NCBI GenBank assembly: GCA_003994795.1
Contig: AP018269.1
Coordinates: forward strand, 1,739,346-1,803,345
Source: Cylindrospermum sp. NIES-4074
Lineage (GTDB): Bacteria; Cyanobacteriota; Cyanobacteriia; Cyanobacteriales; Nostocaceae
Length of the DNA: 64,000 nt
Direction: 5' to 3'
Position numbers and translations under genes: made by a program. Shown here in pieces: positions 36,172 to 46,229 of this stretch. Under the pieces are notes generated by a model. That model was not told where the DNA came from. It searched no databases and saw only the letters and a list, made by a program, of their open reading frames with translations. Positions within the stretch are counted from its first letter, which is position 1. Each line of letters opens with the position of its first letter.

Positions 36172-36357
36172 ATTCTTATATTCGGTATATTTATTAATTG
36201 ATAATATTTTGTTTTAAATTACTTATGATTAGCATCCTTCGCCCCTACCTTAAAACTATTCTCATTGTACGTGACGCTTCTTAACTTGACTTTTTCTTAA
36301 CTTGATTTACTTAACTTGTTACTACTTCTATTAAATACCTTTATATGTATCACAGTT

Positions 36358-36492
36358 ACATAGCAGCTATGAACTTTAATAACATAGCTGCACTGCTTTT
36401 ATATAGTATACCTGCTATGTGTTTAAATAACATAACTGCACTGCTATTATATTTCATGCCAGCCATGTAATATAATAGCGTACCTGCTATGT
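36358..36492. promoter_or_regulatory. Array of six ACATAGCAGG-like motifs upstream of the winged-helix gene
   Basis: Copies in plus orientation: ACATAGCAG (36358), AACATAGCTGCACTGC (36381), AACATAACTGCACTGC (36429). In minus orientation: CCTGCTATGT (36411 and 36483) and CCAGCCATGT (36459). The plus and minus copies alternate at intervals of about 18-30 bp, giving paired half-sites. The array lies 190-320 bp upstream of the winged-helix start and within a very AT-rich segment. Confidence 0.55.
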
Positions 36493-36580
36493 AGTTTAAT
36501 GACAGTAGTCACTCGACATCTAATTATTAGACACCAGTCTATATAAGGATTACAGTGGAATAGACAACGATTTTACTACT

Positions 36581-36617
36581 CTGGTTGGAATCTAAAAAAA
36601 ATCCCGATTCCAACCAG
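36581..36617. repeat. 12-bp perfect hairpin with A-rich loop
   Basis: CTGGTTGGAATC (36581-36592) pairs exactly with GATTCCAACCAG (36606-36617) around a 13-nt loop with eight A residues. On the minus strand the loop would be U-rich; no terminator U-tract follows the stem. Its role is unknown. Confidence 0.55.
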
Positions 36618-36649
36618 AGGAAGACCGGGACAACACTTTTTGAATACTT

Positions 36650-36856
36650 ATGTCTATTCTATCAAAGCTCAAAACCCAAGAACAGCTTCCCCATTACTTT
36701 TGGTATGTCACTGTTCCCCTTATGCTACTTATGGGTAACGCCTGGATTGTCAAAACTTCTGGTTGTGGCGCATTCCAGAAGATTAGAACTCCTGGCTTTA
36801 ACTACGAGGTTCATAGTGGCAGTTGTGATACAGCACCCAAGCCCCCTATTCAATGA
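36650..36856 (+). CDS. Possible small membrane protein
   Basis: 68 residues from ATG 36650, with one plausible hydrophobic segment (YFWYVTVPLMLLMGNAWIV, about 16-34) and two cysteines afterwards (TSGCGAF and HSGSCDTAP). There is no good Shine-Dalgarno, and I know no family, so this may be a chance frame. It is listed because the composition looks protein-like and the surrounding 1 kb has no other gene on this strand. Confidence 0.3.
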   Translation: MSILSKLKTQEQLPHYFWYVTVPLMLLMGNAWIVKTSGCGAFQKIRTPGFNYEVHSGSCDTAPKPPIQ

Positions 36857-36949
36857 GGTAATAAACCTTTACAGCAGTTTGCTCTTAAGTCCAATACAGA
36901 CCTAACCCCCAGCCCCTTCCCTATGAGGTAAGGGGGGCAAACCTTAGAG

Positions 36950-36972
36950 CCTCTCTCCTGCGAGGAGAGAGG
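36950..36972. repeat. Short perfect hairpin downstream of the beta-helix gene
   Basis: CCTCTCTCCT pairs with AGGAGAGAGG around a GCG loop. It lies about 40 bp beyond the 3' end of the minus-strand SLH/beta-helix gene in a C-rich stretch typical of dispersed repeats. Confidence 0.5.
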
Positions 36973-37010
36973 TCAGAATATATTACAAAAACGAGAACCG
37001 CTACCGCGAT

Positions 37011-38642
37011 TTACTGCGCCGTTACCAAATAAGCAGAAGGAAGTGCCGGCGCACGTCCAGAACTAACCAGCGCTTGGTAAACAAAAGCGGCAACTTCAGC
37101 CCTAGTTGCATCTCGATTTGGTTCCAGTTGTTTAACTGTGGGATAGTTAATCACTAATTGCCGTGTGGTTGCTGCCGCAATTGGGCCAATGGCATAATTG
37201 GGAATTTGAGCAGCATCAGTGTAAAAAGAAAGAATATTCTGATCATTCGCCACAAAACCCAAACCATTAGCTAAAGCAACTAACGCTTGCACCCTGGGAA
37301 TTTGCTGCTGTGGTTTAAAAGTACCATCGGGATAACCAGAAACATATTGACTCTGATAAGCCGATTGAATAGCAGCATAAGCCCAAAAATTACTTTGGAC
37401 ATCCTGAAAACTAATGGCTGTACGTTTAGCCGTTGGTGTCAAAGCCTTGGTGATAATAGTGGCAAATTGGGCGCGGGTTACAGGTTCATTAGGTCTAAAA
37501 CTACCATCAGGAAACCCGGCAATAAAACCCTTGGTGGCTAGAGCTTCAATATAGCCCTTTGCCCAGTAACCTGTTGGCACATCCTTAAATGCAGTACCTT
37601 GACCTGAAGGTGGGTCAATTGTGGCCGCCACAAAATCAACTGCACCAAAAATCCGCTTCTGATCAATATCGTTACCGACAGCAACAATCCTATTAACTTT
37701 GGTGGCATTATTTAGATCATAACGAGTATTATTACGGATGCGGTTGCCACCAGGATTTGAGTTTGTGCCGAGGTCGGGGAGAGCATCGACGGTTGCCACA
37801 ATCCCATCTTGGGTATTGTTCTGAATTACATTGTTACGCAGTATGGGTTTAGCAGATTCGGAAATATAAATACCAGCTTTGTTTTGCACAATTTGGTTTT
37901 CTGCTACTAGGGGTGTAGAAGTGCCTCCAATGGCTAAACCAAAACCTGTATTCTGAAAAACGTTATTGCGAATCTCCCCTTGGGCAGCTTTAGCTACAGA
38001 AAGCCCATTGCCTTTATTTTCCACAAAGACGTTGTTTGTGATTTTGGGATTTCCTGTACCTGTGACAAAAACGCCTTCTCTGGCACTATTAGCAAAGGTA
38101 TTGTTTGTAATTGTGGGATTAGTTGACTCAACCCACACAGCAGTACCACGTTGATTGGTGTTGGTGACACTCACACCTGCGATCGCAGTTCCGTTGTTAG
38201 CCAGAATGGTAATATCTTGTCTAGCAAAAGTCCGACTGGTGTAAAAACCACCACCTGTAATTAACACGGCCTGACCTTTAGAAGCTTCATCACCCCGCAG
38301 TGTCACCCCTTCTTTGAGCAAAATGGGGAAGGTTTCACCACTGTTCTTGTTATAACTCCCAGGAGCCAGTTGAATAGTTGTCCCTGGTTGGGCTTGATTA
38401 ACAGCAAAAGTGATGGTTTTATAAGGTGCTGCTGCTGTTGTCCCAACACCAGTTCTATCTGTACCAGTAGCTGGGTTAACATAAATAACTGTTGTGCTTA
38501 CCGGAACTTGTGCTGTTAAAGTTGGGGTAGCACCAGCTTCTACCTCACCAGGTAGCAGCATCGAACCACCAGAAACTACTAACAAAGCCGTGAGACTGGC
38601 TCGCAAGGGTAAATTAGAAATTTGAAAACCCCGGTATTTCAT
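37011..38642 (-). CDS. DUF1565 right-handed beta-helix protein with SLH domains
   Basis: 543 residues. A signal peptide (about 1-36, ending VEAGA) is followed by a DUF1565/pectate-lyase-like beta-helix (about 50-345): VIYVNPATGTDRTGVGTTAA, APYKTITFAVNQAQPGTTIQ, then many NNTF/NNVF rungs such as PTITNNTFANS and PKITNNVFVEN. Three SLH units close the protein: FKDVPTGYWAKGYIEALAT, FQDVQSNFWAYAAIQSAYQ and a weaker third with RDATRAEVAAFVYQAL. It is therefore an exported protein tethered to the cell wall, perhaps binding or cutting polysaccharide. No catalytic acid residues of a lyase can be assigned. It is monocistronic. Confidence 0.88.
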   Translation of the reverse strand: MKYRGFQISNLPLRASLTALLVVSGGSMLLPGEVEAGATPTLTAQVPVSTTVIYVNPATGTDRTGVGTTAAAPYKTITFAVNQAQPGTTIQLAPGSYNKNSGETFPILLKEGVTLRGDEASKGQAVLITGGGFYTSRTFARQDITILANNGTAIAGVSVTNTNQRGTAVWVESTNPTITNNTFANSAREGVFVTGTGNPKITNNVFVENKGNGLSVAKAAQGEIRNNVFQNTGFGLAIGGTSTPLVAENQIVQNKAGIYISESAKPILRNNVIQNNTQDGIVATVDALPDLGTNSNPGGNRIRNNTRYDLNNATKVNRIVAVGNDIDQKRIFGAVDFVAATIDPPSGQGTAFKDVPTGYWAKGYIEALATKGFIAGFPDGSFRPNEPVTRAQFATIITKALTPTAKRTAISFQDVQSNFWAYAAIQSAYQSQYVSGYPDGTFKPQQQIPRVQALVALANGLGFVANDQNILSFYTDAAQIPNYAIGPIAAATTRQLVINYPTVKQLEPNRDATRAEVAAFVYQALVSSGRAPALPSAYLVTAQ

Positions 38643-38823
38643 TTTTGTGTTGATGATGTGCTGAATGACGGTACGTTAAATAAAGTCTAAGTTAACAGCC
38701 GCGTAGCTGTAAAACTTAAGCAAAACTATACCGGATGATCAGCACTTTATCAGGTAAATTTCTGAATGATTAGGGAACTCAAACACTGCCCCTCTTACAG
38801 TAAGATTTGTTAAAATATTGAGC

Positions 38824-39288
38824 TTACACAGCTACCCTGGCGTGTTTGGTAACATAATCTACAAATAATTGCTTCAGCCGGGGATAAAACTTAACTTCAT
38901 CAAAGAACCCAAAGCCTAGTTTCCGAGCCTTAGCTAAGGTTTGCTCTGGTGTTAATCCTTCTTGGATGGCTATACTCAACAAGGCAATTCCTGTGGAACG
39001 CATACCTGCTGCACAATGCACAACTGCTGGTTTAGGAATCTGTTCGAGTGTGGTGAGGATGTTGGTAATTAGTTCTTCATTTAAGGCTTCTAGCTTCAGT
39101 GGAATATTGGTGTAATGCAGCCCTAACGCTTCAGCTGTCTGTTGTTCATTTTGAGAAAATCCTAGTTCATCTGGCGATCGCAAATTCAAAACTGATTTAA
39201 ACCCTTCTTGGATAGCTTGCTCAAGCTGTTTTGGGATGACTTGTCCTGTGGTTGTCAAGTGTTCATTAATCTGGATGGCGTTATTCAT
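38824..39288 (-). CDS. DUF442 / beta-lactamase-hydrolase-like tyrosine-phosphatase domain protein
   Basis: 154 residues with an AAGGAG Shine-Dalgarno before ATG 39288. The opening (INEHLTTTGQVIPKQLEQAI, then SVLNLRSPDELGF) and the P-loop VHCAAGMRSTGIAL (HCxxGxRS/T, Cys about residue 93) are those of the cysteine-phosphatase-like domain of Blh/DUF442 proteins. Related domains are linked to sulphide or thiol metabolism, where they occur fused to ETHE1- or rhodanese-type domains. This one stands alone. The phosphatase activity and substrate are not established. Confidence 0.8.
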   Translation of the reverse strand: MNNAIQINEHLTTTGQVIPKQLEQAIQEGFKSVLNLRSPDELGFSQNEQQTAEALGLHYTNIPLKLEALNEELITNILTTLEQIPKPAVVHCAAGMRSTGIALLSIAIQEGLTPEQTLAKARKLGFGFFDEVKFYPRLKQLFVDYVTKHARVAV

Positions 39289-39938
39289 CTTTACTCCTTT
39301 TTATTTTCTGATTTTTTCTAAACTCGCAAATTCTCTATTAAGCGAGATTTGAGCAGCTATTTATCTAAAGACAGCCAAATTTAGCCAAATTCGCCAGTTT
39401 ATCGCCTGATTACTTGCAAAATTTGCCTTGTGAGCTTGGTTATTCTTTTATCTATAATATACGGTTTGTCGATGGGATTAGTGATGTTTAGAAAACATTA
39501 TACATTTTTCCGATAGATTTATCGTAGTTTATGGTTTTAATAATTTATTCAGGTGAGTTAGCGATGGCGCACCCGCCCACCGGAGGCGATGGCATCACAA
39601 ATGCCTCACCGCGCTGGGTATTGCTCAACACAGCAAATAAATCACGGCGATCGCCGATTTACAGAATTAACTTTGACCCTACTCCAAACTGGAGAACCGC
39701 TTTAAAAGCTTTTCTCCTCCTTCTAGGAGAGGTTTTTCTAATTCACGTCAATTTATTGTAAATTTGAGGGATGAGCAGCCAGCAAGCTTGTCTTTGCTGT
39801 TTTAGTAATTTTTACGATTAAAAATAATTCAAACACATAAATTCTGATCCAAAAATAGAAGTTGATGGTAGCACAGGGAAAAGTGCATACCATCAACTCC
39901 AGGAGTGCCAAACAAGTTTCAAAGATTTGCGAGAGAGT
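39289..39938. other. 650-bp gene-free stretch
   Basis: A 76-codon frame at 39531-39761 has no start context and reads like repeat-derived sequence (GGCGATGGCATCAC, CTCCTTCTAGGAG hairpin near 39718), so it is not called. The left end is the promoter region of the phosphatase-like gene. Confidence 0.45.
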
Positions 39939-40136
39939 TTAATAAGCTAAAGTTTCTAAAGTTTCTCGTAAATACCGCTGTACCTGCTGTTCTAGGCGTA
40001 GCCCTTGTAATTGAGCATCGCACTCTAGTTGCCAGCGTTGGAAGCCGGAACTAGCAGAAATCGCGTATTTGAGATTGTGCCAAATTTGAGTATCAAGAGA
40101 AAATTGGCGATCGCTAAAAGCTGGAATTTGAGCCAT
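39939..40136 (-). CDS. Small protein of unknown function
   Basis: 65 residues, helical, rich in aromatic and Gln residues: MAQIPAFSDRQFSLDTQIWH, then AISASSGFQRWQLECDAQLQ and LRETLETLAY. A GAGGAA Shine-Dalgarno sits just before ATG 40136, which supports translation. I cannot name a family; it has the feel of a small conserved Nostocales protein. It is alone between two spacers. Confidence 0.55.
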   Translation of the reverse strand: MAQIPAFSDRQFSLDTQIWHNLKYAISASSGFQRWQLECDAQLQGLRLEQQVQRYLRETLETLAY

Positions 40137-40682
40137 AGTTCCTCATTCCTCAGTTTTAACTTCTAGAGTTAACAAGGGGCCAGATTTTATTAACCCGTAC
40201 CCCGATTGTGAAATCGTACTTAATCTTTTCTCAAGGTAATGGTTCTACGGCAGCAAATTCTGTGTCAATAGTCACGAAAACACGCGCTATACTCAGGAAA
40301 TTTGCTTTCAACAAATTGCTTGCCAAAAAAGCTAAAGCTGCAAATAGCAGCGTCAGACTAAGACATTGGGGTAAAACTTGGCAACATTTAAGTTAACAGT
40401 GGAACCACTTGGTGAAGCTGCTACAGCGCTTCAATTAATAAAACTGCTGCCACCAAAGACAACAGACGATTTAACTTTATATTAATTAAACAGAGAATTT
40501 GGCGCTGCTGCGAGAGTGAGATTTGCTGGCTTTAGCGTTACTCCCAGAATAGCAAATATATAAAAACTATGACACAGCTGAATGCTGAGTGCTGAGGTTT
40601 AAGTGCTGAGTTTTAAACTAAAAGCTGTTTTCAACTCGACACACTTAACTTTTACCTAGCACTCAGCACCCTGTACTCCTCA
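40137..40682. other. 546-bp spacer after infB
   Basis: No convincing gene; a 62-codon frame at 40208-40396 lacks start signals. Near the infB end (40575-40680), TGCTGAGTGCTGAG and the inverse AGCACTCAGCACC can pair, a repeat that may serve as the end of the infB transcript. Confidence 0.45.
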
Positions 40683-43600
40683 CTATTTCGTCAATGTGAG
40701 GGTACGACGCTTGGTCACCATTTGGTAGGCTTCGATGATGTCACCTTCAACCCAGTCATGGAATTTATCAATGTTGATACCACATTCATAACCGGAATTG
40801 ACTTCGCGGGCATCTTCTTTCATCCGTTTGAGGGAGTCAAGGACGCCTTCATAGATCACCTTACCAAAGCGACGCACTCGCACTTTGCAGTTGCGAACCA
40901 GCTTGCCAGATTGGACATAGCAACCGGCAACAGCACCACGACCGACTGGGAAGACGGCACGTACTTCTGTTTGACCAAGGGGTTCTTCCACCAACTCTGG
41001 TTCCAGAAGACCTTCCAAAGCGTCTTGGATATCTTCCAAGAGTTTGTAGATAATGTTGTATTCCCGCACATCTACACCAGCTTCATCGGCGGCTTGTCTA
41101 GCGCCACTGGCATAGGTGGTGTTGAAACCGATGATCACGGCATTACTAGCAGCAGCTAAGTCGATATCCGTTTCGGTGATTTCCCCGGCAGTAGCCAACA
41201 GCATCCTGATTTGGACTTCGTTTTGCGGGATTTGCTTGAGTGATCCCACAATAGCTTCCACAGAACCTTGAACGTCTCCCTTCAAGATCAAGTTGAGTTC
41301 TTTCAACTCGCCCTCTTGTGCTTGAGCCGAAAGGGTTGTGAGGGTGACACGTCCCTGTAAGAGGCGGGATAGGCGTTGTTTGTCGGCGCGATCGCTTGCG
41401 AGTGCCCGTGCTTCTTTCTCGTTGGCGAAGACCTCGAAATCATCACCGGCAGCTGGTACATCACTTAAACCCAGCACCTCGACGGCAAAGGAAGGACTAG
41501 CAATATCTACCCTCTTGCCTCTGTCATCGACCATCGCCCGGACTTTACCAAATGCCGAGCCAGCTACTAGCATATCCCCGACGTGGAGAGTACCATTCTG
41601 AATTAGCAAGGTAGCAACTGCTCCCTTAGCTTTATCCAAATGCGCTTCAATCACGGTTCCTTTGGCAGAACGATCTGGGTTAGCGGATAGTTCTCCTACC
41701 TCAGCTACTAGCAAAATCATTTCTAAGAGCGTATCCAGGTTTTCGCCCTTGATAGCGCTCACGGGAACCATAATTGTCTCACCACCCCAGTCTTCTGCTG
41801 TCAGACCATAATTGGTGAGTTCTTGTTTAACGCGTTCTGGCTGTGCCCCTTCTTTATCAATCTTGTTGATGGCGACGACAATTGGCACACCAGCAGCTTG
41901 AGCATGGCTAATGGCTTCGATAGTTTGGGGACGGACACCATCATCAGCAGCCACTACCAATACGGCAATGTCTGTCACCCTAGCACCCCGTGCCCGCATA
42001 GCGGTAAAGGCTTCGTGACCGGGGGTATCCAGGAAGACGATCTGTTGTTCCTTACCTTCATGTTCCACATCCACGTGGTATGCGCCGATATGCTGAGTAA
42101 TACCCCCAGCTTCACCAGCCGCCACTTTGGTTTTGCGAATTGAGTCGAGCAAGGTGGTTTTACCGTGGTCTACGTGACCCATAATCGTCACCACTGGCGG
42201 ACGGCGGATCAGGTGTTCCAAATCTGCCACGTCGATCATTTCCGTGACCTTGCGGGCTTCTGCTTCAGGCTCGGCGGTTTCGATCTCTATTTCTAGCTCT
42301 TTTCCTACCAGCGTGATTGTGGGAATATCCAGATTTTGGGTGATACTCACCGCCATGCCTTTCATGAACAGGATTTTGACAATCTCTGTATCGGCAACGG
42401 CCAAAACTTCAGCCAGTTCTTGCACTGTCAATGGACCAGTGACGGTAACTGTTGCTGGACGCTCGCGCTTTTGTTCTTGATTGTCTTGACGACGATTTTG
42501 CTCGCGATCGCGGCGATCAGATTTTTTACTGCCTCTAGCAGTCGGTGCAGCCACAGCTAATGCTGGTTGCTGTGCTGGTCGAGCCGCCTTGGGCTTAGGA
42601 GGACGGGCGATGGAAAGGCTTACCTGGACGGTGGCCGGAATTTCCAAACCGTCTTCATCTAGTAAATCGTCTTCTTCAAAATCGTCATCCAGGATCGGTT
42701 TGACCCGCTTGCCTTTAACGCCGACCTTAGCCTTCTCTTTAATTTCGTCAATTATTTCCTCTTCCTGCCATTTCTTCCCACCTTTGGCAAGACGAGGGGG
42801 AGTTGGGCGTTTTAGGTCGAGGAGATCCGGTGTGACTGGTTCATCATCAATTGCCTCCTTTTTGGCTCCACCGGACATTGGTCTTGGTGGAGTGGCGATA
42901 GGCATGGCGGCAACGGATTCACTAGGACGCACTGGTCTGCTAGGTCGTTGCACATCTGTTAATGAACCAGGTGCAGATGGTCTGCTCACCCGGTTTTCCG
43001 ATCTGACTGGTGCCGGAGTGGGGCGACCTTGTTTTTGTGGTGCAGCCTGTGGTGTCTGCTCAGTGGTTGGCTTTGAGACTTTTGGCTTAACTTGCTCGCG
43101 TTCGTCCTCAACGCGTCGTCCACGTTCGCGTTTGAGGATCGGTTTCTCTCCTGGAGCTTGCTGCTCAGGTGTAGAAGCTTTTTCCTCCACAGGTCTTGTC
43201 GGTGGAGCAACGAGTTGCGGTTTTTGGGGTTTTTCCGGTCTTGTTCTCTGGGGAACTATTTTTTCCGGTTTTTCCGCAGTGATTTTCTCCGATACCGGAT
43301 TGGGACTGGGCGTTTGCTCCGGTTCTGTGACAGCGGCTGGCTGTGGAGTCTCAGATTGATTCCGGGGTACAGGTCGAATTGGTGCCGTCGGCTTCATGGG
43401 TGAGACTGGTGTAGCGGATGTCCGTGGAGGTGAGGCAGAATTGACTTCAGACGAAGCAACTTGGTTATTAGTAGCAACTGACGCCTCTGGGGCGTTGGAG
43501 GTAGTGTTTCTCAATATTTTGGGTTTGCGAATTTCCAAAATTTGTTGTTTGTGGGGTGCAGCAGGTCGGTTACGTCCACCATTTTGGGGTGAATTTGGTT

Positions 43601-43814
43601 TATTACTAGTTATACCTAGTTCTTTTCTGGGCGTCACACTCGTAGCCGCGAGTTTTTCCGCAGCTGTGCGGATTTGTTCAGCCTCAGTTTCTGAAATTGT
43701 GCTGCTATGGCTTTTGACCGCGATGTTGAGCTGGTCGCAAATTGCTAATAGCTCTTTGTTATCCAAATCCAATTCCTTTGATAATTCGTAGATTCTAACT
43801 TTGCCGTTGTTCAT
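40683..43814 (-). CDS. infB: Translation initiation factor IF-2
   Basis: 1043 residues, long as in other filamentous cyanobacteria. It places initiator tRNA on the 30S subunit and hydrolyses GTP. An IF2_N helix (1-55) is followed by a Pro/Lys/Glu-rich, probably disordered region (60-450) and a second IF2_N domain (about 458-505). The G domain has G1 GHVDHGKT (546-553), G3 DTPGHEAF and G4 NKID. The later beta-barrels and the C-terminal fMet-tRNA-binding domain ([20 protein letters not shown]) are complete. A purine-rich GGGGAAAGAG precedes the ATG. It is the last gene of the rimP-nusA-ylxR-infB order, but 483 bp separate it from ylxR. Confidence 0.97.
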   Translation of the reverse strand: MNNGKVRIYELSKELDLDNKELLAICDQLNIAVKSHSSTISETEAEQIRTAAEKLAATSVTPRKELGITSNKPNSPQNGGRNRPAAPHKQQILEIRKPKILRNTTSNAPEASVATNNQVASSEVNSASPPRTSATPVSPMKPTAPIRPVPRNQSETPQPAAVTEPEQTPSPNPVSEKITAEKPEKIVPQRTRPEKPQKPQLVAPPTRPVEEKASTPEQQAPGEKPILKRERGRRVEDEREQVKPKVSKPTTEQTPQAAPQKQGRPTPAPVRSENRVSRPSAPGSLTDVQRPSRPVRPSESVAAMPIATPPRPMSGGAKKEAIDDEPVTPDLLDLKRPTPPRLAKGGKKWQEEEIIDEIKEKAKVGVKGKRVKPILDDDFEEDDLLDEDGLEIPATVQVSLSIARPPKPKAARPAQQPALAVAAPTARGSKKSDRRDREQNRRQDNQEQKRERPATVTVTGPLTVQELAEVLAVADTEIVKILFMKGMAVSITQNLDIPTITLVGKELEIEIETAEPEAEARKVTEMIDVADLEHLIRRPPVVTIMGHVDHGKTTLLDSIRKTKVAAGEAGGITQHIGAYHVDVEHEGKEQQIVFLDTPGHEAFTAMRARGARVTDIAVLVVAADDGVRPQTIEAISHAQAAGVPIVVAINKIDKEGAQPERVKQELTNYGLTAEDWGGETIMVPVSAIKGENLDTLLEMILLVAEVGELSANPDRSAKGTVIEAHLDKAKGAVATLLIQNGTLHVGDMLVAGSAFGKVRAMVDDRGKRVDIASPSFAVEVLGLSDVPAAGDDFEVFANEKEARALASDRADKQRLSRLLQGRVTLTTLSAQAQEGELKELNLILKGDVQGSVEAIVGSLKQIPQNEVQIRMLLATAGEITETDIDLAAASNAVIIGFNTTYASGARQAADEAGVDVREYNIIYKLLEDIQDALEGLLEPELVEEPLGQTEVRAVFPVGRGAVAGCYVQSGKLVRNCKVRVRRFGKVIYEGVLDSLKRMKEDAREVNSGYECGINIDKFHDWVEGDIIEAYQMVTKRRTLTLTK

Positions 43815-44297
43815 CCACTCTTTCCCCTTTAATTTACAGTTTTAGCGGATGGTTGCCTGGTTTGTGACATCTCCATCCTTTGATCACTGTTTTTAGGTTG
43901 CCCTTGGTGATTTTGCCGGTGCCTCCAATCAGGAAAGAGAGATGTTTCGGTTTAATGCTGGCATCCCCATCCAGAATGATGGTTAACGGATGCCCATAAA
44001 AATTTCTCAAAGAAAAAATTTTTACGGGCGACCTTGACGCCGAACTGCGCTTTTGCGCTACCAGGTTGCCATTTTTTAGGTTCTTGTTTTGCTGATTCTG
44101 AGTCTTCCACAACACAAGGAGAGTAAAACTTGTTGGGAGTATTGCCTCGTCCCTCTAAAATTTTGGAGAGTCGTATGCTTTCTACACCCATTTACTATTT
44201 TGGCACTAACCCCAGCAATAGAGTATGTAATGAGAGCGCGAATAGTTCGGCTTTCTGTACAATTCCTCTGGGTATTACCGCCACAAAGTTGTTCCAA
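43815..44297. other. 483-bp gap inside the nusA-infB operon
   Basis: Several overlapping frames occur on both strands, but none has a family pattern or start signals. A GC-poor hairpin (AATTTTTTCTTT / AAAGAAAAAATT type, about 44005-44022) and a C-rich stretch are present. It may hold an internal promoter for infB. Confidence 0.45.
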
Positions 44298-44567
44298 TTA
44301 AATTTGATTTTGGGGATTGCTTTGGGCTAGACGCTGCCACAATGTCTGATACAGTGCTTCTGGCACTGCTGCATGTAGCGATCGCCCTAGTCTATTTTTT
44401 TTTTGAGCTGCTTGTAAGCAACTCGCTTGCGGACAAATATAGGCAGAACGCCCCATGCCCTCATTTAATTGTACCTTTCCCGATGGAAAGACGCGGACAA
44501 TCCGCCAAAACTCTTCTTTTAAACTTGCTTTGCGGCAACTAATACAACGCCGATAATTCGGTTTCAT
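44298..44567 (-). CDS. ylxR: YlxR/RnpM family RNA-binding protein
   Basis: 89 residues. MKPNYRRCISCRKASLKEEF carries the CISCRK motif, and GMGRSAYICPQASCLQAAQK the GRGAYIC region, both typical of YlxR (DUF448). The family binds RNA, and in Bacillus the orthologue modulates RNase P. It lies between nusA and infB, the conserved position. 161 bp separate it from the end of nusA. Confidence 0.9.
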   Translation of the reverse strand: MKPNYRRCISCRKASLKEEFWRIVRVFPSGKVQLNEGMGRSAYICPQASCLQAAQKKNRLGRSLHAAVPEALYQTLWQRLAQSNPQNQI

Positions 44568-44728
44568 CAGTTTTGGTGCTTTCTCAGATCAGCAGTCTGG
44601 TTGTTAAAAAGTTGGTGCTCACCAAATCTTTACCTAAAATAATTTACCTGACCGTTGACGATTGACAGTTAATAGCCAACTGCCAAAAACTCAAAGCAGC
44701 TAATCAACTATTCACATCTAACTTGGGA

Positions 44729-46006
44729 TTACTCATCCTTGGTAGTGTCAAAAGTATCATCTTCTAATTCTAGTTCTTCTTCATTTTCATCCTCTAGCTC
44801 CTCTTCTTCAAATTCATCTTCCTCCAGTTGATATTTTGCTCGCGCGGCAGCAAACTTGGTATCCTCTCCTGCATAGTCATACTTGGCTTTATCTTTGATG
44901 TCAATTTTCCAACCAGTCAGGCGAGCTGCTAACCGCACATTTTGTCCTTCTTTACCAATAGCCAAACTAAGTTGATCCTCAGCTACCAGTACGTGAGTTT
45001 GCCTAGTTTCCGGGTCCATAAGGCGCACTTCATCCACCCGTGCTGGACTCAAGGCGTTGGCAATGTAAGTGGCCGGGTCTGGAGACCAGCGAATCACATC
45101 TATTTTTTCTCCGCGCAATTCGTTGACTACCACCTGAATCCGCGATCCCCTAGCGCCAATACAAGCGCCAACTGGGTCTACGTCGCGATCCAAAGTATCA
45201 ACAGCAATTTTAGTCCGGGGGCCTACATAACGAGAGGGAGGATTGGCTTCCCGCGCTACAGCTACAATCCGCACCACTTCATCCTCTATTTCCGGCACTT
45301 CGTTGGCAAATAAATAAACCACCAACCCGGCATCGGCACGAGACACTAATAATTGCGGCCCTCGTTGCTGACCTTGGGAAACTTTTTTGAGATATACCTT
45401 AAATGTGGCATTTGCCCGATAATTATCATTGGGCAGCTGTTCCCTTTTTGGTAATTCAGCTTCTACCTCTGGCTGACCAAAGCCGCTGGTGACTGCTAGA
45501 ATTACAGACTGCCTCTCAAAACGTAAGACTCTAGCTTGCAAAACAGTTCCTTCCAAGTCTTGGAACTCTTCCTGCACCATCTGGCGTTGTTGATCCCGAA
45601 GTTTTTGTGCCAGTACCTGCTTAGTTTGCATTGCGGCCATACGACCAAATTCACCTTGATCTGGGGTGACATCTAGTACCACAGAGTCTCCTAACTGGGC
45701 TTCAGGAGCTACTTGTTGAACTTCTTCTAGGGAAATTTGATGGTCGGAATTGCTAACTTCTTCAACAATGGTTTTAGTGGAGAGAACCCGAAATCCTTCT
45801 CCTTCAATATCAAGTTCTACTTCAAAATTATCAAAATATTCTTCATCAAACTGTTTGCGCTCCAAATTTTGGGCACGCCGGTAACGTTCATAACCTTTGA
45901 GCAGTGCTTCTCTAATGGCTGATTGCACTGCTAAACGAGGTAAATTGCGCTCACGACTTATACTTTCGATTAATTCTTTTAGTCCGGGTAAACTAACCAT
46001 TGACAT
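44729..46006 (-). CDS. nusA: Transcription termination/antitermination factor NusA
   Basis: 425 residues from ATG 46006. Three ATGs cluster here (46012, 46006 and 46000); 46006 is preferred because it lies 7 nt from the Shine-Dalgarno AAGGAG, while 46012 is only 1 nt away. Domains: N-terminal RNA-polymerase-binding (1-125, MSMVSLPGLKELIESISRER), S1 (about 133-200), and KH1/KH2 (about 205-345, VDPVGACIGARGSRIQVVVN and LAIGKEGQNVRLAARLTGWK). As in other cyanobacteria, the C-terminal acidic repeats of the enteric type are missing; instead a very acidic tail (about 375-425) closes the protein. It regulates pausing and termination. Confidence 0.96.
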   Translation of the reverse strand: MSMVSLPGLKELIESISRERNLPRLAVQSAIREALLKGYERYRRAQNLERKQFDEEYFDNFEVELDIEGEGFRVLSTKTIVEEVSNSDHQISLEEVQQVAPEAQLGDSVVLDVTPDQGEFGRMAAMQTKQVLAQKLRDQQRQMVQEEFQDLEGTVLQARVLRFERQSVILAVTSGFGQPEVEAELPKREQLPNDNYRANATFKVYLKKVSQGQQRGPQLLVSRADAGLVVYLFANEVPEIEDEVVRIVAVAREANPPSRYVGPRTKIAVDTLDRDVDPVGACIGARGSRIQVVVNELRGEKIDVIRWSPDPATYIANALSPARVDEVRLMDPETRQTHVLVAEDQLSLAIGKEGQNVRLAARLTGWKIDIKDKAKYDYAGEDTKFAAARAKYQLEEDEFEEEELEDENEEELELEDDTFDTTKDE

Positions 46007-46193
46007 AAGCATTCTCCTTAATTTTTATGTGAGCACCCAAGACAATTTTGGATTTTAAATTTTTGATTCTAGATTAGAGATGCAGAATTGGTGATGAGTA
46101 ACTGGTAATTGTGGCTGGTATTTCCATTACCCATTACCTAGTCTGCTCTCACCAGTCCCGAATGACGGGCGAACCGCCTCTGGTCACCAGTCC

Positions 46194-46221
46194 AAAATCT
46201 AAAATCTAAAATCTAAAATCT
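46194..46221. repeat. Tandem heptamer (AAAATCT) x4 between nusA and rimP
   Basis: Four exact copies of AAAATCT, followed by AAAATTG, end 8 bp before the 3' end of rimP. This is the short tandem heptanucleotide repeat type common in heterocystous cyanobacteria. Confidence 0.75.
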
Positions 46222-46229
46222 AAAATTGA

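Noticed and set aside
39531-39761. 76-codon frame near the phosphatase-like gene
   Set aside because: Sequence reads like repeat debris with a CTCCT/AGGAG hairpin; no ribosome site or protein-like pattern.
40208-40396. 62-codon basic frame downstream of infB
   Set aside because: Composition could be a small basic protein, but the start context is poor and the frame short; left uncalled.
42589-43359. 256-codon open frame on the plus strand opposite infB
   Set aside because: It is antisense to the Pro/Lys-rich region of infB, whose codon bias leaves the reverse frame open; low-complexity product and no start signals.
43834-44297. Fragments in three minus-strand frames after ylxR as a frameshifted gene
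   Set aside because: Joined translations gave no recognisable protein family and contain repeat-like sequence.
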